Shown one piece after another: positions 50,380-59,905 of a stretch of 61,460 nucleotides of DNA. The notes beneath the pieces were generated by a model. It ran no database searches. It was not told the origin of the DNA and worked only from the letters and a program-made list of their open reading frames with translations. Position 1 is the first letter of the stretch, and each line of letters starts with the position of its first letter. Source of the DNA: an uncultured Planctomycetia bacterium (GTDB lineage: Bacteria > Planctomycetota > Phycisphaerae > FEN-1346 > JAACEH01); assembly GCA_903929765.1 (NCBI GenBank), contig CAIYVX010000009.1:1-61460 (forward strand), given 5' to 3'. Position numbers and translations under genes: made by a program.

Positions 50380-53300
50380 ATGATTCGCTCGCCTGCCAAG
50401 CTCAACATCAAACTCCTCGTCATTATCCTGACGGTCGCGGTTGTTCTCGTGGCCGGGGCCGTGGTCGGACGTGAAGCCTGGCGGCGCGTCCTTTCGGCCA
50501 GAGAACTGCGAGAGGGACAGGCCGCTTTTGAGAAGAAGGACTGGAAAGCCGCCAGCGAGTACCTGCTGGATTATCTGGTCCGGCACCCGGGCGACTCCGC
50601 CGTTCTGGACAAGTACGCGCAGAGCCAGTTGAGGATCCGGCCACTGACTTCCGGCAATGTCACCGCGGCCATCGCCGTTTACCAGCGTCTGCTCCGGCTC
50701 GAACCCGGCAACGCCGCCGCCTATGAACGCCTGGCAAATATTTACAGAACCCTGCGCCTTTACAACGACCTGGCGTACCTGGCCCGAAAACGGCTGGAGG
50801 CCGTTCCAGGCGACATTAAGGCGACCCTCTGGCTGGCCCAGGCCCTGGTCGGCCAAAACAAGAGCCAGGAAGCCCGGGAACTGGTGGAGTCGCTCATAAA
50901 GACGCCCGATCCCACGAAAAAATTTACCGCGGAGTACGTCGAAGCCTACGCTATGCTCGGGTATGCGACCATGACGGCGACCGGCAAGGAAAACATCGAC
51001 CAGGCCAGGAAATGGCTGGACCAGGCCGTCAGTTATGCGCCTGATTCCCCGGAAGCCTGGCTCCAGCGGTCACGTTTCATTCGGATGGTGGCGGCCCGTT
51101 CCGACCGGAACCAGGAAGCTGATTTCGCTGCGGCTCGTGCTGATCTCGAGCGGGCCGATGCCCTTAACCCCGGCGATTTGCGGACCCGGCTGATCTTGTG
51201 CGAAGAGTGGATCGCCCAGAGCAAGTTCGAGCAGGCCGCGGCCGAACTATCCGCCGTCAGTACAGCCTCCGATGACACGGTCAGCCAATATTTCCTCGAC
51301 CCGATTGACTGGGAGGTGGCCCGGTTCCTCCAGGCCGGGGAACTCGTCCTTCGCCAGGGGCAGATGGAAAAAGGCCCGCCGCTGGCGGACAAGGCGCTGG
51401 CGACTTTTGGGGAGGCCCCTCAGCAATTGCAGGCGCTGCCCCTGGCCATCCAGCTCTATGTGGCCGGGCATCGCCCCGCTGACGGTCGTCGTTGCCTGGA
51501 CAAGTATCTGGACCTCCTGCGCACCACGAAGAAAATTCCAGAATCCCGCGAAAGGATCGCTTACCTTCAGGTGCTGGTGCTCCGCGCCGAAAACCAGTCC
51601 TACGCAGTCATAGATCTACTTGAGCCGGTCACCGCCGTTGACGCTCCCGACCCATCGTTGCTTAAGCTTCTGGCCGAGGCCTATAGCCGCACCGAACAAA
51701 ACCGCAGGGCCATCCGGGTTCTGGAGCGTTATCTCCGCCTGCGGCCCCGCGATCCCAACATGCTCTTACAACTGGCTCGTGAGTATATGGGGCAGCGGGA
51801 CTGGACCCGGGCCATCGAGATCGCCCGCCAGGCCGAGGCTCTGGATCCCGCCGAAATAGCGACAAAACTAATGCGCATCGAGTCCGGTATATATACGGTC
51901 ATGGAAAAACCCCAGGCCGGCAAGGATGCCTACGCGCCACTCTCAACGGAACTGGCCGCCTTGCGTCGGTCGCACCCGGTGCAGGCGGAGGTCAGGGTGC
52001 TCCAAGCCATCATCGCCAACAATGAAAGTCGGAGTACCGAGGCCGAGAAGGAACTCGCGGCCACGATCAAGGAGTGCCCCGACAGTGAGCGCGCCGAATT
52101 GTACTTGGCCCGGCTCTATGTCCAACAAAAGCGTTTTCCCGAAGCGATCCAGATCTGCCAGTCGTCGTGCGCGCGGCATGCGGAGACGGCGGCCCCGTGG
52201 GAGTGCCTGGCCGAAGTTTACTCCGCTGACCAGAAGAACGAGGAAGCCCAGGCGGCTCTGCAGAAAGGCCGACAGGTTGTGACTGACCCTGCGGCCAGGA
52301 AAACCCTCGGCCTGCGGCTGGTCTTCCTGCAGTTGCTCCACGGCAATCGAGCGGGCGGCATCGCCCTGCTGAAGGAAATGGCGCGGCAGGATCCTCGGGA
52401 AGTCCAAATCCACTCCGTCCTGCTGAGCCTTCCCGAAGTAGTGGGCGACCCGGCGACCGCGGCCAAGCTGCTCGGGGAGATGCGCAAGGCCGAGGGCGAA
52501 AGCGGCTTGTTCTGGCGGCTGCACCAGGCCGCGCTCTGGCTGGCGGACGACCAGTGGCGCACTCATCAACAAGACGTCGTTGAGTTGCTGACCCGGTGCA
52601 TAACCGCCGACCCGGCGTGGGCGACCCCGACCCTGTTCCTGGCCCGGATGTACGAGGCCCTCGGTCGTCCGGATCAAGCCGAGACCACTTACCGCCACTG
52701 CCTTGCGGCAAATCCCACGGCGGTTGACGTGGCCGACCGACTGGGCCTGTTGCTGGAAGCCCAGCGCCGCTTCCCCGAGGCCATTGAGGTGCTCAACCAA
52801 TTGGAGGCGGACCCGCGGATCATCAATGCCCACCGCATCCGAATTGCCATTGGCGCCGGCGATTTCAGCCGGGCCATAGATGGATTGAAGATTTTGGCGG
52901 CCGGCAATGTCCGCGATGCCGATGCCCGCATCGCCCTGGCCCGGCTGACCTACCAGGAAACCAAGAACGCCAAGCTGGCCATGAAGTACCTGGACGAGGC
53001 CCAGAAAATCACTCCTGAATCTGTGGCCCTGGTCGCCGTCAAGGTTTCGATCATGAAGGCGGAGAAGCGCTTGGACGACGCCCGGCGGATCATCGACACC
53101 TATGTGAACCACTGTGATGAGGCCTGGCAAAAAGTCGAGCCCCAGGCGAACCACGGTGCGGACGCTCTGCGTCTTCGCGATAACGCGTTCATGGCCCACC
53201 TCCTGCGCGGCGTCTATTTTGACGGTCTGGGCAACCGGTCCCTGGCAGAAAAGGACTACGTTTCCCTGACCACCTTGCCGGACAACCCGGGAGGTTTCGT

Positions 53301-54837
53301 GTTGCTGAGCCGATTCTACCTCGACGGCAACCAGTTGGACAAGGCGGTGGACGCGCTGACCAAAGGCGTCGCGGCCTATCCCGACGATCTGGATTTGAAA
53401 CGCCAACTCATGAGTGTGCTGTTTGCCCGTGGCGGTCAGGCTGACCAGGCCCAGGCCGAGAAGATTCTGACAGAACTTGAAACGCGTAAACCGAACGATC
53501 CCGACTTGCTTTGGACCCGCGGCCGCCTGCTGTTGGCTAAGTCCGATCCGGAATCGACGGCTCAGGCGAAGAAATGTTTCGAGCGGGCCGTGCAACTGCA
53601 GCCGGCCCTGGTTGAGGGCCACCTGGCCTTGGCCGCGCTGGCGATGCAGCGCCGGGACTACCAGGGCGCCCGCGACCTGACCGTCAAGGCCCTGGCCGTC
53701 AATCCACATAGTTTGCGGCTGCTGCTGGCTCGCGCTATGGCCGAAAACGCCCTGAACAACCGCGCCCTGGCCCAGGAGTTGGTGCGCTCGGTATTGAAAG
53801 ATGAGCCGGACAACCTCGAGGCCTGCGAATTTGTGACCGCCTCCGCGTTGAGCGCCCACGATCCAAGTTTGTACAATTATGCCCACGAGGCCCTGAAAGC
53901 CGCCCTGGCCAAAAAACCCGACAGTGATCGGCTGATCGTGGCCTTCGCCGGCGTGCTCAATGCCCAGGACAAGACGCCTCAGGCGATAGCCAAGCTGGAA
54001 ACCTACACTCAGACCGAGGTCGGTCGCCGCAGCGTGCTGGCCAGCCTGACCCTGGCCGAACTATACCGTATCAGCGCCGACTACAGCAAGGCCGACCGGC
54101 AGATTGATCTGGCCGCGACCCTGGCCCCGGACAGTCCGGTCGTGGCCGAGGCGAGAATCCGCTGTCTGGCCAGTCAGAAAAAATTTGATGAGATCTTGGC
54201 CCTGGTTTCCGCTCTGGCGAAGAAGAAGATTGAGAGTCCAGACCTTTTTTCGACCTGCGCCGGTATTCTGGCCTCCGCGGACTCCGACCAGTACCAACGC
54301 GCCGCCCTGGGCCTTTACGAAAAAGCGATCGCCCTGTCACCCCGTTCGTCGGCGCCTCGTCTGCAACTGGCCCTTCTGCATTACCGCCGCGGCGAAGTGG
54401 ATCAGGCCGAGAAAACTTACCGGGAACTGCTAATCGTCGACCCCAACAACAGTCAAGCCCTCAACGATCTGGCCTGGATTCTGGCGCAGGACCGCCGGGA
54501 CTATAAAGCCGCCCTCGAGTTGTCTGATCGCGGCCTGACCCTGGACTCCGACAACGTCCATCTGAGGGATACCCGCGGCGTCATCCTCCGCCACCTGAAC
54601 CGTCCCAAGGACGCCCTGCGCGACTTCGAACAATTGCTGATCCTGGCCAAACCGCCGGACGGGCGGGCCAAGGCCCTCCTGCAATTGGCCCGCACCTGTG
54701 CCGAACTGAACAAAGGCGCTGAGACCAAACGGTATCTTGATGAAGCCCTCCAGATTGACCACCAATCCCAGGTCTTCAGTCCCAAGGAACGGGCGGAAAT
54801 CGATCAACTCCTGCAAGTGGCAGCCAAGAATGGATAG
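50380..54837 (+). CDS. 1485-residue single-pass TPR-repeat protein
   Basis: A single membrane helix lies at about 10-30. The rest, about 1450 residues, is made of tetratricopeptide-like helix pairs with clear TPR consensus positions (for example GLYEKAIALSPRSSAPRLQL and ALNDLAWILAQDRRDYKAAL). TPR arrays bind proteins. In proteobacterial PEP-CTERM systems a TPR lipoprotein (PrsT) plays a similar part, but there is no lipobox here. GGAGG sits before ATG 50380, which I prefer to the frame start at 50320. It probably scaffolds export or assembly in the periplasm. An extended -10-like sequence (TGCTACACT) lies near 50318-50326. Confidence 0.85.
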   Translation: MIRSPAKLNIKLLVIILTVAVVLVAGAVVGREAWRRVLSARELREGQAAFEKKDWKAASEYLLDYLVRHPGDSAVLDKYAQSQLRIRPLTSGNVTAAIAVYQRLLRLEPGNAAAYERLANIYRTLRLYNDLAYLARKRLEAVPGDIKATLWLAQALVGQNKSQEARELVESLIKTPDPTKKFTAEYVEAYAMLGYATMTATGKENIDQARKWLDQAVSYAPDSPEAWLQRSRFIRMVAARSDRNQEADFAAARADLERADALNPGDLRTRLILCEEWIAQSKFEQAAAELSAVSTASDDTVSQYFLDPIDWEVARFLQAGELVLRQGQMEKGPPLADKALATFGEAPQQLQALPLAIQLYVAGHRPADGRRCLDKYLDLLRTTKKIPESRERIAYLQVLVLRAENQSYAVIDLLEPVTAVDAPDPSLLKLLAEAYSRTEQNRRAIRVLERYLRLRPRDPNMLLQLAREYMGQRDWTRAIEIARQAEALDPAEIATKLMRIESGIYTVMEKPQAGKDAYAPLSTELAALRRSHPVQAEVRVLQAIIANNESRSTEAEKELAATIKECPDSERAELYLARLYVQQKRFPEAIQICQSSCARHAETAAPWECLAEVYSADQKNEEAQAALQKGRQVVTDPAARKTLGLRLVFLQLLHGNRAGGIALLKEMARQDPREVQIHSVLLSLPEVVGDPATAAKLLGEMRKAEGESGLFWRLHQAALWLADDQWRTHQQDVVELLTRCITADPAWATPTLFLARMYEALGRPDQAETTYRHCLAANPTAVDVADRLGLLLEAQRRFPEAIEVLNQLEADPRIINAHRIRIAIGAGDFSRAIDGLKILAAGNVRDADARIALARLTYQETKNAKLAMKYLDEAQKITPESVALVAVKVSIMKAEKRLDDARRIIDTYVNHCDEAWQKVEPQANHGADALRLRDNAFMAHLLRGVYFDGLGNRSLAEKDYVSLTTLPDNPGGFVLLSRFYLDGNQLDKAVDALTKGVAAYPDDLDLKRQLMSVLFARGGQADQAQAEKILTELETRKPNDPDLLWTRGRLLLAKSDPESTAQAKKCFERAVQLQPALVEGHLALAALAMQRRDYQGARDLTVKALAVNPHSLRLLLARAMAENALNNRALAQELVRSVLKDEPDNLEACEFVTASALSAHDPSLYNYAHEALKAALAKKPDSDRLIVAFAGVLNAQDKTPQAIAKLETYTQTEVGRRSVLASLTLAELYRISADYSKADRQIDLAATLAPDSPVVAEARIRCLASQKKFDEILALVSALAKKKIESPDLFSTCAGILASADSDQYQRAALGLYEKAIALSPRSSAPRLQLALLHYRRGEVDQAEKTYRELLIVDPNNSQALNDLAWILAQDRRDYKAALELSDRGLTLDSDNVHLRDTRGVILRHLNRPKDALRDFEQLLILAKPPDGRAKALLQLARTCAELNKGAETKRYLDEALQIDHQSQVFSPKERAEIDQLLQVAAKNG

Positions 54838-56224
54838 CGGAACCACCCCGCCCCGGTTACGGGTTCAGGAACTTCGCGCCCGGATGGGCCACGGGCGGGA
54901 GTGGCTGGGACCACTCTGCCTGATTTGCGCCTTGGCCATCCTCTACGGCAGCCTGATCCCCTTTGATTTCACCTGGAATTGGCCGGCGCTGGTCCGCAAT
55001 TTCCGGGAGGCCTGGCAGTACTGGCCCCTCGGCTCGCTGCCGATGGGCCGCCGGGACATTCTTGTTAATGTGGTGTTTTATATGCCGCTGGGCCTGCTCC
55101 TGGCGAGCTACGCCCTAGTTCGGCGCCAGCGGTCCCCTGGCCGGGCGCTCCTCTGGGCGATTCTGTTTTCTGCCGCCGTGAGCACCTTCGTCGAGAGCGC
55201 CCAGCTTTTCCTGCCTAGTCGCATCTCGCAGGTCACCGACGTCCTGTCCAACACGACCGGCGGCGTCCTGGGAGGATTCGCGGGCCTGCTCCTGGCCCGG
55301 TTTTTCTCCCGACGGAGGAACTGGACCTTCCCCGTGGCCGTCCAGAGCCGTCCGGCGGTTCTGGGCGCAGCGGCCATCCTGGTTTTCCTGACCCTGGACG
55401 GGCTGAGCCCCTTGCAGCCCATACTGAGCTTATCCGACCTGCGGGGCAACCTCGCCGGTTCCCATCTGACTCTGGCGGACGGCGCGGCCCAGCACCTCTG
55501 GCATCACTGGTTGGTCTGCCGCATGGGTGTCTATGCGATCCTGACCATTCTGCTGGGGGCCGCCAGTACCCACGAAGGCTGGCGCCGGTGGGTCCGGGCC
55601 GCCGTGTGGGCCGGCGCCTTCGCCATCGTCATCGAGTCCGGCAAACCATTGGTCGATGATTGCCAGGCAAATATCTTCAACGTTGTCACGTCCGTCGCGG
55701 GCACGGCTGTAGGCCTGGTCGTGGGGCCAGCCCTGTGGCAGCGCTTGTCTTACCGGGCCACCGTCATTGGGGCGGCCCTGCTGCTCGTAGCCTATATTGC
55801 CTATGTGGAGTGGACACCCTTTGCCTTTGTGTGGACCAGGGAAAGCATCACGGCTCAACTGCCCAAGGGGCTGGGCTGGATACCACTTGCGAATTACGCC
55901 TTGGGTGTACGGCGCTTTGAAACGGTTCAGAAATTTCTGAATATGGGGGCCTTGACCGCGGCGCTGGTCTATGTGCTGTGCATTAGAAGCCGGTGGTTAA
56001 GGCGAGGTTCGATCACCGTCTGCCTCCTGAAGGCGGCGGCCCTGGCCACAGCTCTGGGACTGTTTATGGAGGGGGTCCAGTTCTTCCTGCCGGATCGTGG
56101 TCCGACCACCACCGACGTGCTGTCCTTTACCTGTGGCGGCGCCGCCGGGGTGAGCATTTATCTGCTGGTTAACTGGCAGCGTCGGCACGCCCGATGCGCT
56201 AAGCTTTTGCCGTTGCCAGCCTGA
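54830..56224 (+). CDS. membrane protein with three VanZ-like modules
   Basis: This 464-residue protein has about twelve membrane helices. The VanZ signature (E, Q or K, then a polar Asp/Asn-containing loop and GG or G) occurs three times: FVESAQLFLPSRISQ near 105, VIESGKPLVDDCQAN near 265 and FMEGVQFFLPDRGPT near 415. VanZ-like domains are often fused to or beside exosortase-type genes, and their biochemical role is not settled. ATG 54830 overlaps the TPR gene by 8 bp. The first module is preceded by a cytoplasmic tail of about 30 residues. Confidence 0.85.
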   Translation: MDSGTTPPRLRVQELRARMGHGREWLGPLCLICALAILYGSLIPFDFTWNWPALVRNFREAWQYWPLGSLPMGRRDILVNVVFYMPLGLLLASYALVRRQRSPGRALLWAILFSAAVSTFVESAQLFLPSRISQVTDVLSNTTGGVLGGFAGLLLARFFSRRRNWTFPVAVQSRPAVLGAAAILVFLTLDGLSPLQPILSLSDLRGNLAGSHLTLADGAAQHLWHHWLVCRMGVYAILTILLGAASTHEGWRRWVRAAVWAGAFAIVIESGKPLVDDCQANIFNVVTSVAGTAVGLVVGPALWQRLSYRATVIGAALLLVAYIAYVEWTPFAFVWTRESITAQLPKGLGWIPLANYALGVRRFETVQKFLNMGALTAALVYVLCIRSRWLRRGSITVCLLKAAALATALGLFMEGVQFFLPDRGPTTTDVLSFTCGGAAGVSIYLLVNWQRRHARCAKLLPLPA

Positions 56225-56456
56225 GCCAGAATCTACCGGACGGATCACGGGAAAAATACGCCGGCCACGGGTAGAACTGAAAGGCCCCGGCCGAGCAAAG
56301 TTACGGCGGCACCGTGTTGCAGGGTGTCCTGATCCACCACGGTTCACCATCCGACCAGGCCTTCTCTCTCGGTGACAGTGTTGTCGCAGCCGCTCTGACC
56401 GGTTTCTCCGGCTGGGGCGGCTTTATTTTTATCCGGATTGTGACGGCGCGGCGCGG

Positions 56457-57239
56457 TCAAGGTGCGGCCAGAAGAAAGGGTTCGCCCGGCTTGAGCAGCA
56501 GGGGTGTGGTCTCAGGACACAAGGATCGACAGGCCTGGATGAAGCTCCAGGGGTCGCCCGCGCCCCCCTCGGCGAAGGTCCAGAAATGGCAGGGCAGGGC
56601 GGACCTGGGCCGGACGGCCTGAACCAGCCGGGCCGCGTCGAGGTGCCCCATGTTGCCGTATCCGCCGTTAATGCACGCGACGAGAAGATCGATCCGGCGG
56701 CCGAGCAATGGCTTGAGCAGATCGGGGCGGAGCGAAGTGTCGCCCGTGAACAGCAGGCGCAGGCCTTGAACTTCCAGCAGCAGCGACAGGGCGGATGGTG
56801 CGGAGGCGCCGTGATCGGCCGGGACGGTCTCCACGGAAAAGCCGGGGAAATCGTGCTTCGCATTTGCCGCCAGAAGGGTGAACCGCTCCGGCGCTATTCC
56901 TAACGCCGCCAGCGGTTCGCAGCAGCCGGCCGGCCCGGCCAGGCGGCAATTCGGACAATTGCCCGCGACGGGCGCCACCGTGTCGGGATCAAGATGGTCG
57001 GTGTGCTCGTGTGTGAAGAGGAGCCAGTCGGCGCGGGCCTCGTCCGGCCCAAAGGGCGGCAGCGACAAGCGTTTCAGGCCATGCACACGCTGGCAGGAAT
57101 CGCTCAGGTAGGGATCGACCAGCACCACCTCGCCGGTCGGCGTCTTCATCGCAAAGCCGGCCTGTCCCAGCCACCAGAGCGCGACGCTGCGGGGCGAGAC
57201 CTGTGAGCGGGAGATATTTTCCGCCAGACCTGCGGCCAT
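56457..57239 (-). CDS. UlaG-like metallo-beta-lactamase-fold hydrolase
   Basis: This 260-residue protein has the zinc-binding HxHxDH as THEHTDHLDP, a GDT motif at about 160 (LLFTGDTSL) and a downstream histidine in LPCHFW. It begins ALWWLGQAGFAMKTPTGEVV, typical of the UlaG/L-ascorbate-6-phosphate lactonase group. Substrate unknown; such enzymes hydrolyse sugar-acid lactones or related esters. ATG 57239 has a very strong GGAGGAGG ribosome binding site; the frame extends to 57587 but that region is not protein-like. It is divergent from araB, so it may join the sugar-use genes. Confidence 0.85.
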   Translation of the reverse strand: MAAGLAENISRSQVSPRSVALWWLGQAGFAMKTPTGEVVLVDPYLSDSCQRVHGLKRLSLPPFGPDEARADWLLFTHEHTDHLDPDTVAPVAGNCPNCRLAGPAGCCEPLAALGIAPERFTLLAANAKHDFPGFSVETVPADHGASAPSALSLLLEVQGLRLLFTGDTSLRPDLLKPLLGRRIDLLVACINGGYGNMGHLDAARLVQAVRPRSALPCHFWTFAEGGAGDPWSFIQACRSLCPETTPLLLKPGEPFLLAAP

Positions 57240-57354
57240 AAGCACCTCCTCCGGCGGCGCAGCAACATTATCTGCGCCGCGACGGGCCAAGTGCTCGAAA
57301 GTGTAACATGGCGCGGTCAGGAGGCAAGCGGCAACTTGGCCAGAACCCAACGGA

Positions 57355-57388
57355 CGCCTCTTGAAAAGCCGTGGTCCGGTTGCTAGCG
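57355..57388. repeat. 34-bp short repeat, copy 1
   Basis: This stretch upstream of araB matches 60947-60980 at 28 of 34 positions without gaps, in the same orientation, with the core TCTTGAAAAGCCGT identical. Both copies lie between divergent genes, so it may be a shared operator or a dispersed repeat. Confidence 0.5.
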
Positions 57389-57435
57389 TAGTTCTTCGCG
57401 GAAGCGTAGCGGAACCCGTGTGAGGAGGAACGAGC

Positions 57436-59112
57436 ATGGCGGGTCGGTATGCCATAGGAATTGATTTCGGGACGGAGTCGGGGCGGGCGGTACTGGTGGA
57501 CGTGGCCAACGGCCGCGAACTGGCCGACAGCGTGTACCAATATGCCAACGGCGTGATCACGGAGAAGTTGCCGGGGACGAGCGTCAAACTCGGCCACGAT
57601 TGGGCGCTTCAGGATCCGGCGGATTATCTGCGCGTGCTGGAGAAGACGGTGCCGGCGGTGTTGCGGGCGGCGAAGGTCAAGCCGGAGCAGGTCATCGGGC
57701 TGGGGATCGATTTCACGGCCTGTACGATGCTGCCGGTGGACGGGGCCGGGCGGCCGCTCTGTTTCGACAAGCGGTGGCGGATGAATCCGCACGCCTGGGT
57801 CAAGCTGTGGAAACACCACGCAGCGCAGCCGGAGGCCGACCGCGTGAATCGGGTGGCCCGGGAGATGGGGCAGAAGTGGCTCGACCGATATGGCGGGCGG
57901 ATTTCGTCGGAGTGGTTTTTCCCGAAGGCCCTCCAGATTCTCGACGAGGCGCCGGAGGTTTATGCGGCAGCGGCGCGGTTGATGGAGGCGGGCGATTGGG
58001 TGGTCCTCCAGATGACCGGGGCGGAGCGGCGCAACAGTTGCACGGCGGGGTACAAGGCGATGTGGTCGAAGCAGGAGGGCTATCCGCCGCGGGAATATTT
58101 CCGGGCGCTCGATCCGCGGTTCGAGAACGTGGTGGAGGAAAAATTGAGCCGCGATATTTATCCGCTGGGGGCGCGGGCCGGCGGCCTGACGGCGGAAATG
58201 GCGGCGCGGATGAAGCTGGTGGCGGGGACGGCGGTGGCGGTGGCGAACGTGGATGCTCACGTGGCGGTGCCGGCCTGCACGGTGACGAAGACGGGCCAGA
58301 TGGTGATGATCATGGGCACGAGTGTTTGCCACATGGTCTGCGGCTCCGAGACGAAGAACGTGCCGGGGCAGTGCGGCATGGTGGAGGACGGGATTCTGCC
58401 GGGTCTGTTCGGGTTCGAGGCGGGTCAGACGGCGGTGGGGGACATTTTCGCGTGGTTCGTGAAAAACTGCGTGCCGGGAGCCTATGAGAAGGAGGCTCGG
58501 GCGGCGGGTTTGTCGATTCACGAGTTGCTGGCGAAAAAGGCGGCGCGGCTGCGGCCGGGCGAGAGCGGCGTGCTGGCCATCGATTGGTGGAACGGGAACC
58601 GCAGCGTGCTGGTGGACGCGGACCTGACGGGCGTTTTTCTGGGGCTGACGCTGGCGACGCCGCCGGAGGCGATGTACCGGGCGCTGCTGGAGGCGACGGC
58701 TTTCGGAACTTACAAAATTATTCGGAACTTTGAGCAGCACGGCGTGCCGGTGGAGGAGATTTATTGTTGCGGCGGGCTGCCGGAACGGAATCCGCTGTTG
58801 ATGCAGATTTGGAGCGACGTGACGAATCGGACGTTCAAGATCGCCCGCAGCGTGCAGACCTGTGCCGTGGGTGCGGCCATGCACGGGGCGGTGGCGGCGG
58901 GGTCGCAGGCCGGCGGATATGATGGGATTCACGACGCGGCGGCGCGGATGGCCGGGGTGAAGAAGAAAGTTTACCGGCCGAATGCCCAGGCCCATGTGGT
59001 GTACGAGAAGATTTTCTCCGAGTACGACAAGTTGCATGACTATTTCGGGCGGGGCGAGAACGACGTGATGAAGAGGTTGAAGGCGATTCGGCTGGCGGCG
59101 GTGGAAGATTAG
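57436..59112 (+). CDS. araB: ribulokinase
   Basis: This 558-residue FGGY-family kinase starts [20 protein letters not shown], with the two actin-like domains expected. It also has [13 protein letters not shown], a long insert with [19 protein letters not shown] (typical of ribulokinases), MGTSVCHMV and [10 protein letters not shown]. The length matches ribulokinase (about 560). It phosphorylates L-ribulose at C5 in the cytoplasm, before the araD product acts. GAGGAGG lies upstream of the ATG. The isomerase araA is not in the window. Confidence 0.9.
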   Translation: MAGRYAIGIDFGTESGRAVLVDVANGRELADSVYQYANGVITEKLPGTSVKLGHDWALQDPADYLRVLEKTVPAVLRAAKVKPEQVIGLGIDFTACTMLPVDGAGRPLCFDKRWRMNPHAWVKLWKHHAAQPEADRVNRVAREMGQKWLDRYGGRISSEWFFPKALQILDEAPEVYAAAARLMEAGDWVVLQMTGAERRNSCTAGYKAMWSKQEGYPPREYFRALDPRFENVVEEKLSRDIYPLGARAGGLTAEMAARMKLVAGTAVAVANVDAHVAVPACTVTKTGQMVMIMGTSVCHMVCGSETKNVPGQCGMVEDGILPGLFGFEAGQTAVGDIFAWFVKNCVPGAYEKEARAAGLSIHELLAKKAARLRPGESGVLAIDWWNGNRSVLVDADLTGVFLGLTLATPPEAMYRALLEATAFGTYKIIRNFEQHGVPVEEIYCCGGLPERNPLLMQIWSDVTNRTFKIARSVQTCAVGAAMHGAVAAGSQAGGYDGIHDAAARMAGVKKKVYRPNAQAHVVYEKIFSEYDKLHDYFGRGENDVMKRLKAIRLAAVED

Positions 59113-59140
59113 CGAACTTGCGGGAGGTCGCCGGCCTTCG

Positions 59141-59163
59141 CACGGCGGGCAAGACCCGCCGTG
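59141..59163. repeat. palindromic hairpin between araB and araD
   Basis: CACGGCGGG (59141-59149) and its complement (59155-59163) form a perfect 9-bp stem around CAAGA. With no T tract and the next gene continuing, it more likely acts as an mRNA-stability hairpin or is a dispersed palindromic repeat than a terminator. Confidence 0.5.
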
Positions 59164-59198
59164 GCACATCCGCATGATATGGTTAATGGAGAGTGAAT

Positions 59199-59846
59199 AT
59201 GCTGGAAGAATTGCGGCGCGAAGTGTGTGAGGCGAACCAGGAGTTGCCGCGCCAGGGTTTGGTGACGATGACCTCGGGGAACGTTTCGGGCCGCGATCCG
59301 AAGACGGGGTTGGTGGCGATCAAGCCGTCGGGCGTGTCGTTCGATGATCTTACGCCGGATGATATCGTGATCGTCGATCCGGCGGGGAAGGTGGTGGAAG
59401 GGCGACTCAAACCGAGCGTGGACACGGCGACGCATCTGGTGATTTTCGGCGGGCTGGCGGAAGTGAATTCGGTGATTCACACGCACTCGAATTACGCCAC
59501 GGCGTTCGCGGCCTGCGGGAAACCGATTCCGGTTTACCTGACGGCGATGGCGGACGAGCTGGGTGGTCCGATTCCGTGCGGCGCGTTTGCGAGAATCGGC
59601 GGAGAAGAAATCGGGCGGGTGGTGGTGGAGACGATCGGTTCGAGCCGGGCCTGTTTGCTTCAGAATCACGGCGTCTTTGCGGTTGGCCCGAGTGTTTCGG
59701 CGGCGCTGAAGACGGCGGTCATGGTCGAGGATCTGGCTAAGACGACGTGGCTGGCGCTCCAGTTGGGCCAGCCGATTCCAATTCCCGAATCCGAGATTCG
59801 CCAACTCTACGACCGCTATCATACGAAATATGGCCAGAGCGGGTAG
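59199..59846 (+). CDS. araD: L-ribulose-5-phosphate 4-epimerase
   Basis: This 215-residue class II aldolase-like enzyme has MTSGNVSGRD, KPSGVSFDDL, the zinc ligands IHTHSNYATAFA and LLQNHGVFAVG, and IPCGAFARIGGEEIG. It interconverts ribulose-5-phosphate and xylulose-5-phosphate, completing pentose entry to the pentose phosphate pathway. Size and motifs fit AraD/UlaF/SgbE; AraD is preferred because araB precedes it by 86 bp. UlaF is possible given the UlaG-like neighbour. I chose ATG 59199 (GGAGAG upstream) rather than GTG 59193. Confidence 0.88.
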   Translation: MLEELRREVCEANQELPRQGLVTMTSGNVSGRDPKTGLVAIKPSGVSFDDLTPDDIVIVDPAGKVVEGRLKPSVDTATHLVIFGGLAEVNSVIHTHSNYATAFAACGKPIPVYLTAMADELGGPIPCGAFARIGGEEIGRVVVETIGSSRACLLQNHGVFAVGPSVSAALKTAVMVEDLAKTTWLALQLGQPIPIPESEIRQLYDRYHTKYGQSG

Positions 59847-59861
59847 GGTGGCGGCTCACCG

Positions 59862-59884
59862 GCGCGCAGCACGCGCTCGTTTTC
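59862..59884. terminator. weak terminator between araD and the convergent isomerase-like gene
   Basis: GCGCG (59862-59866) pairs with CGCGC (59872-59876) around CAGCA, followed by TCGTTTTC on the plus strand. The 5-bp stem is short. Confidence 0.35.
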
Positions 59885-59905
59885 ACTTTCCCCCGAAGGC
59901 CTGAT

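Noticed and set aside
57268-59175. 635-residue reading frame antisense to araB
   Set aside because: Its translation is His/Arg/Pro-rich with no family features, as expected of the opposite strand of a high-GC gene; araB is unambiguous.
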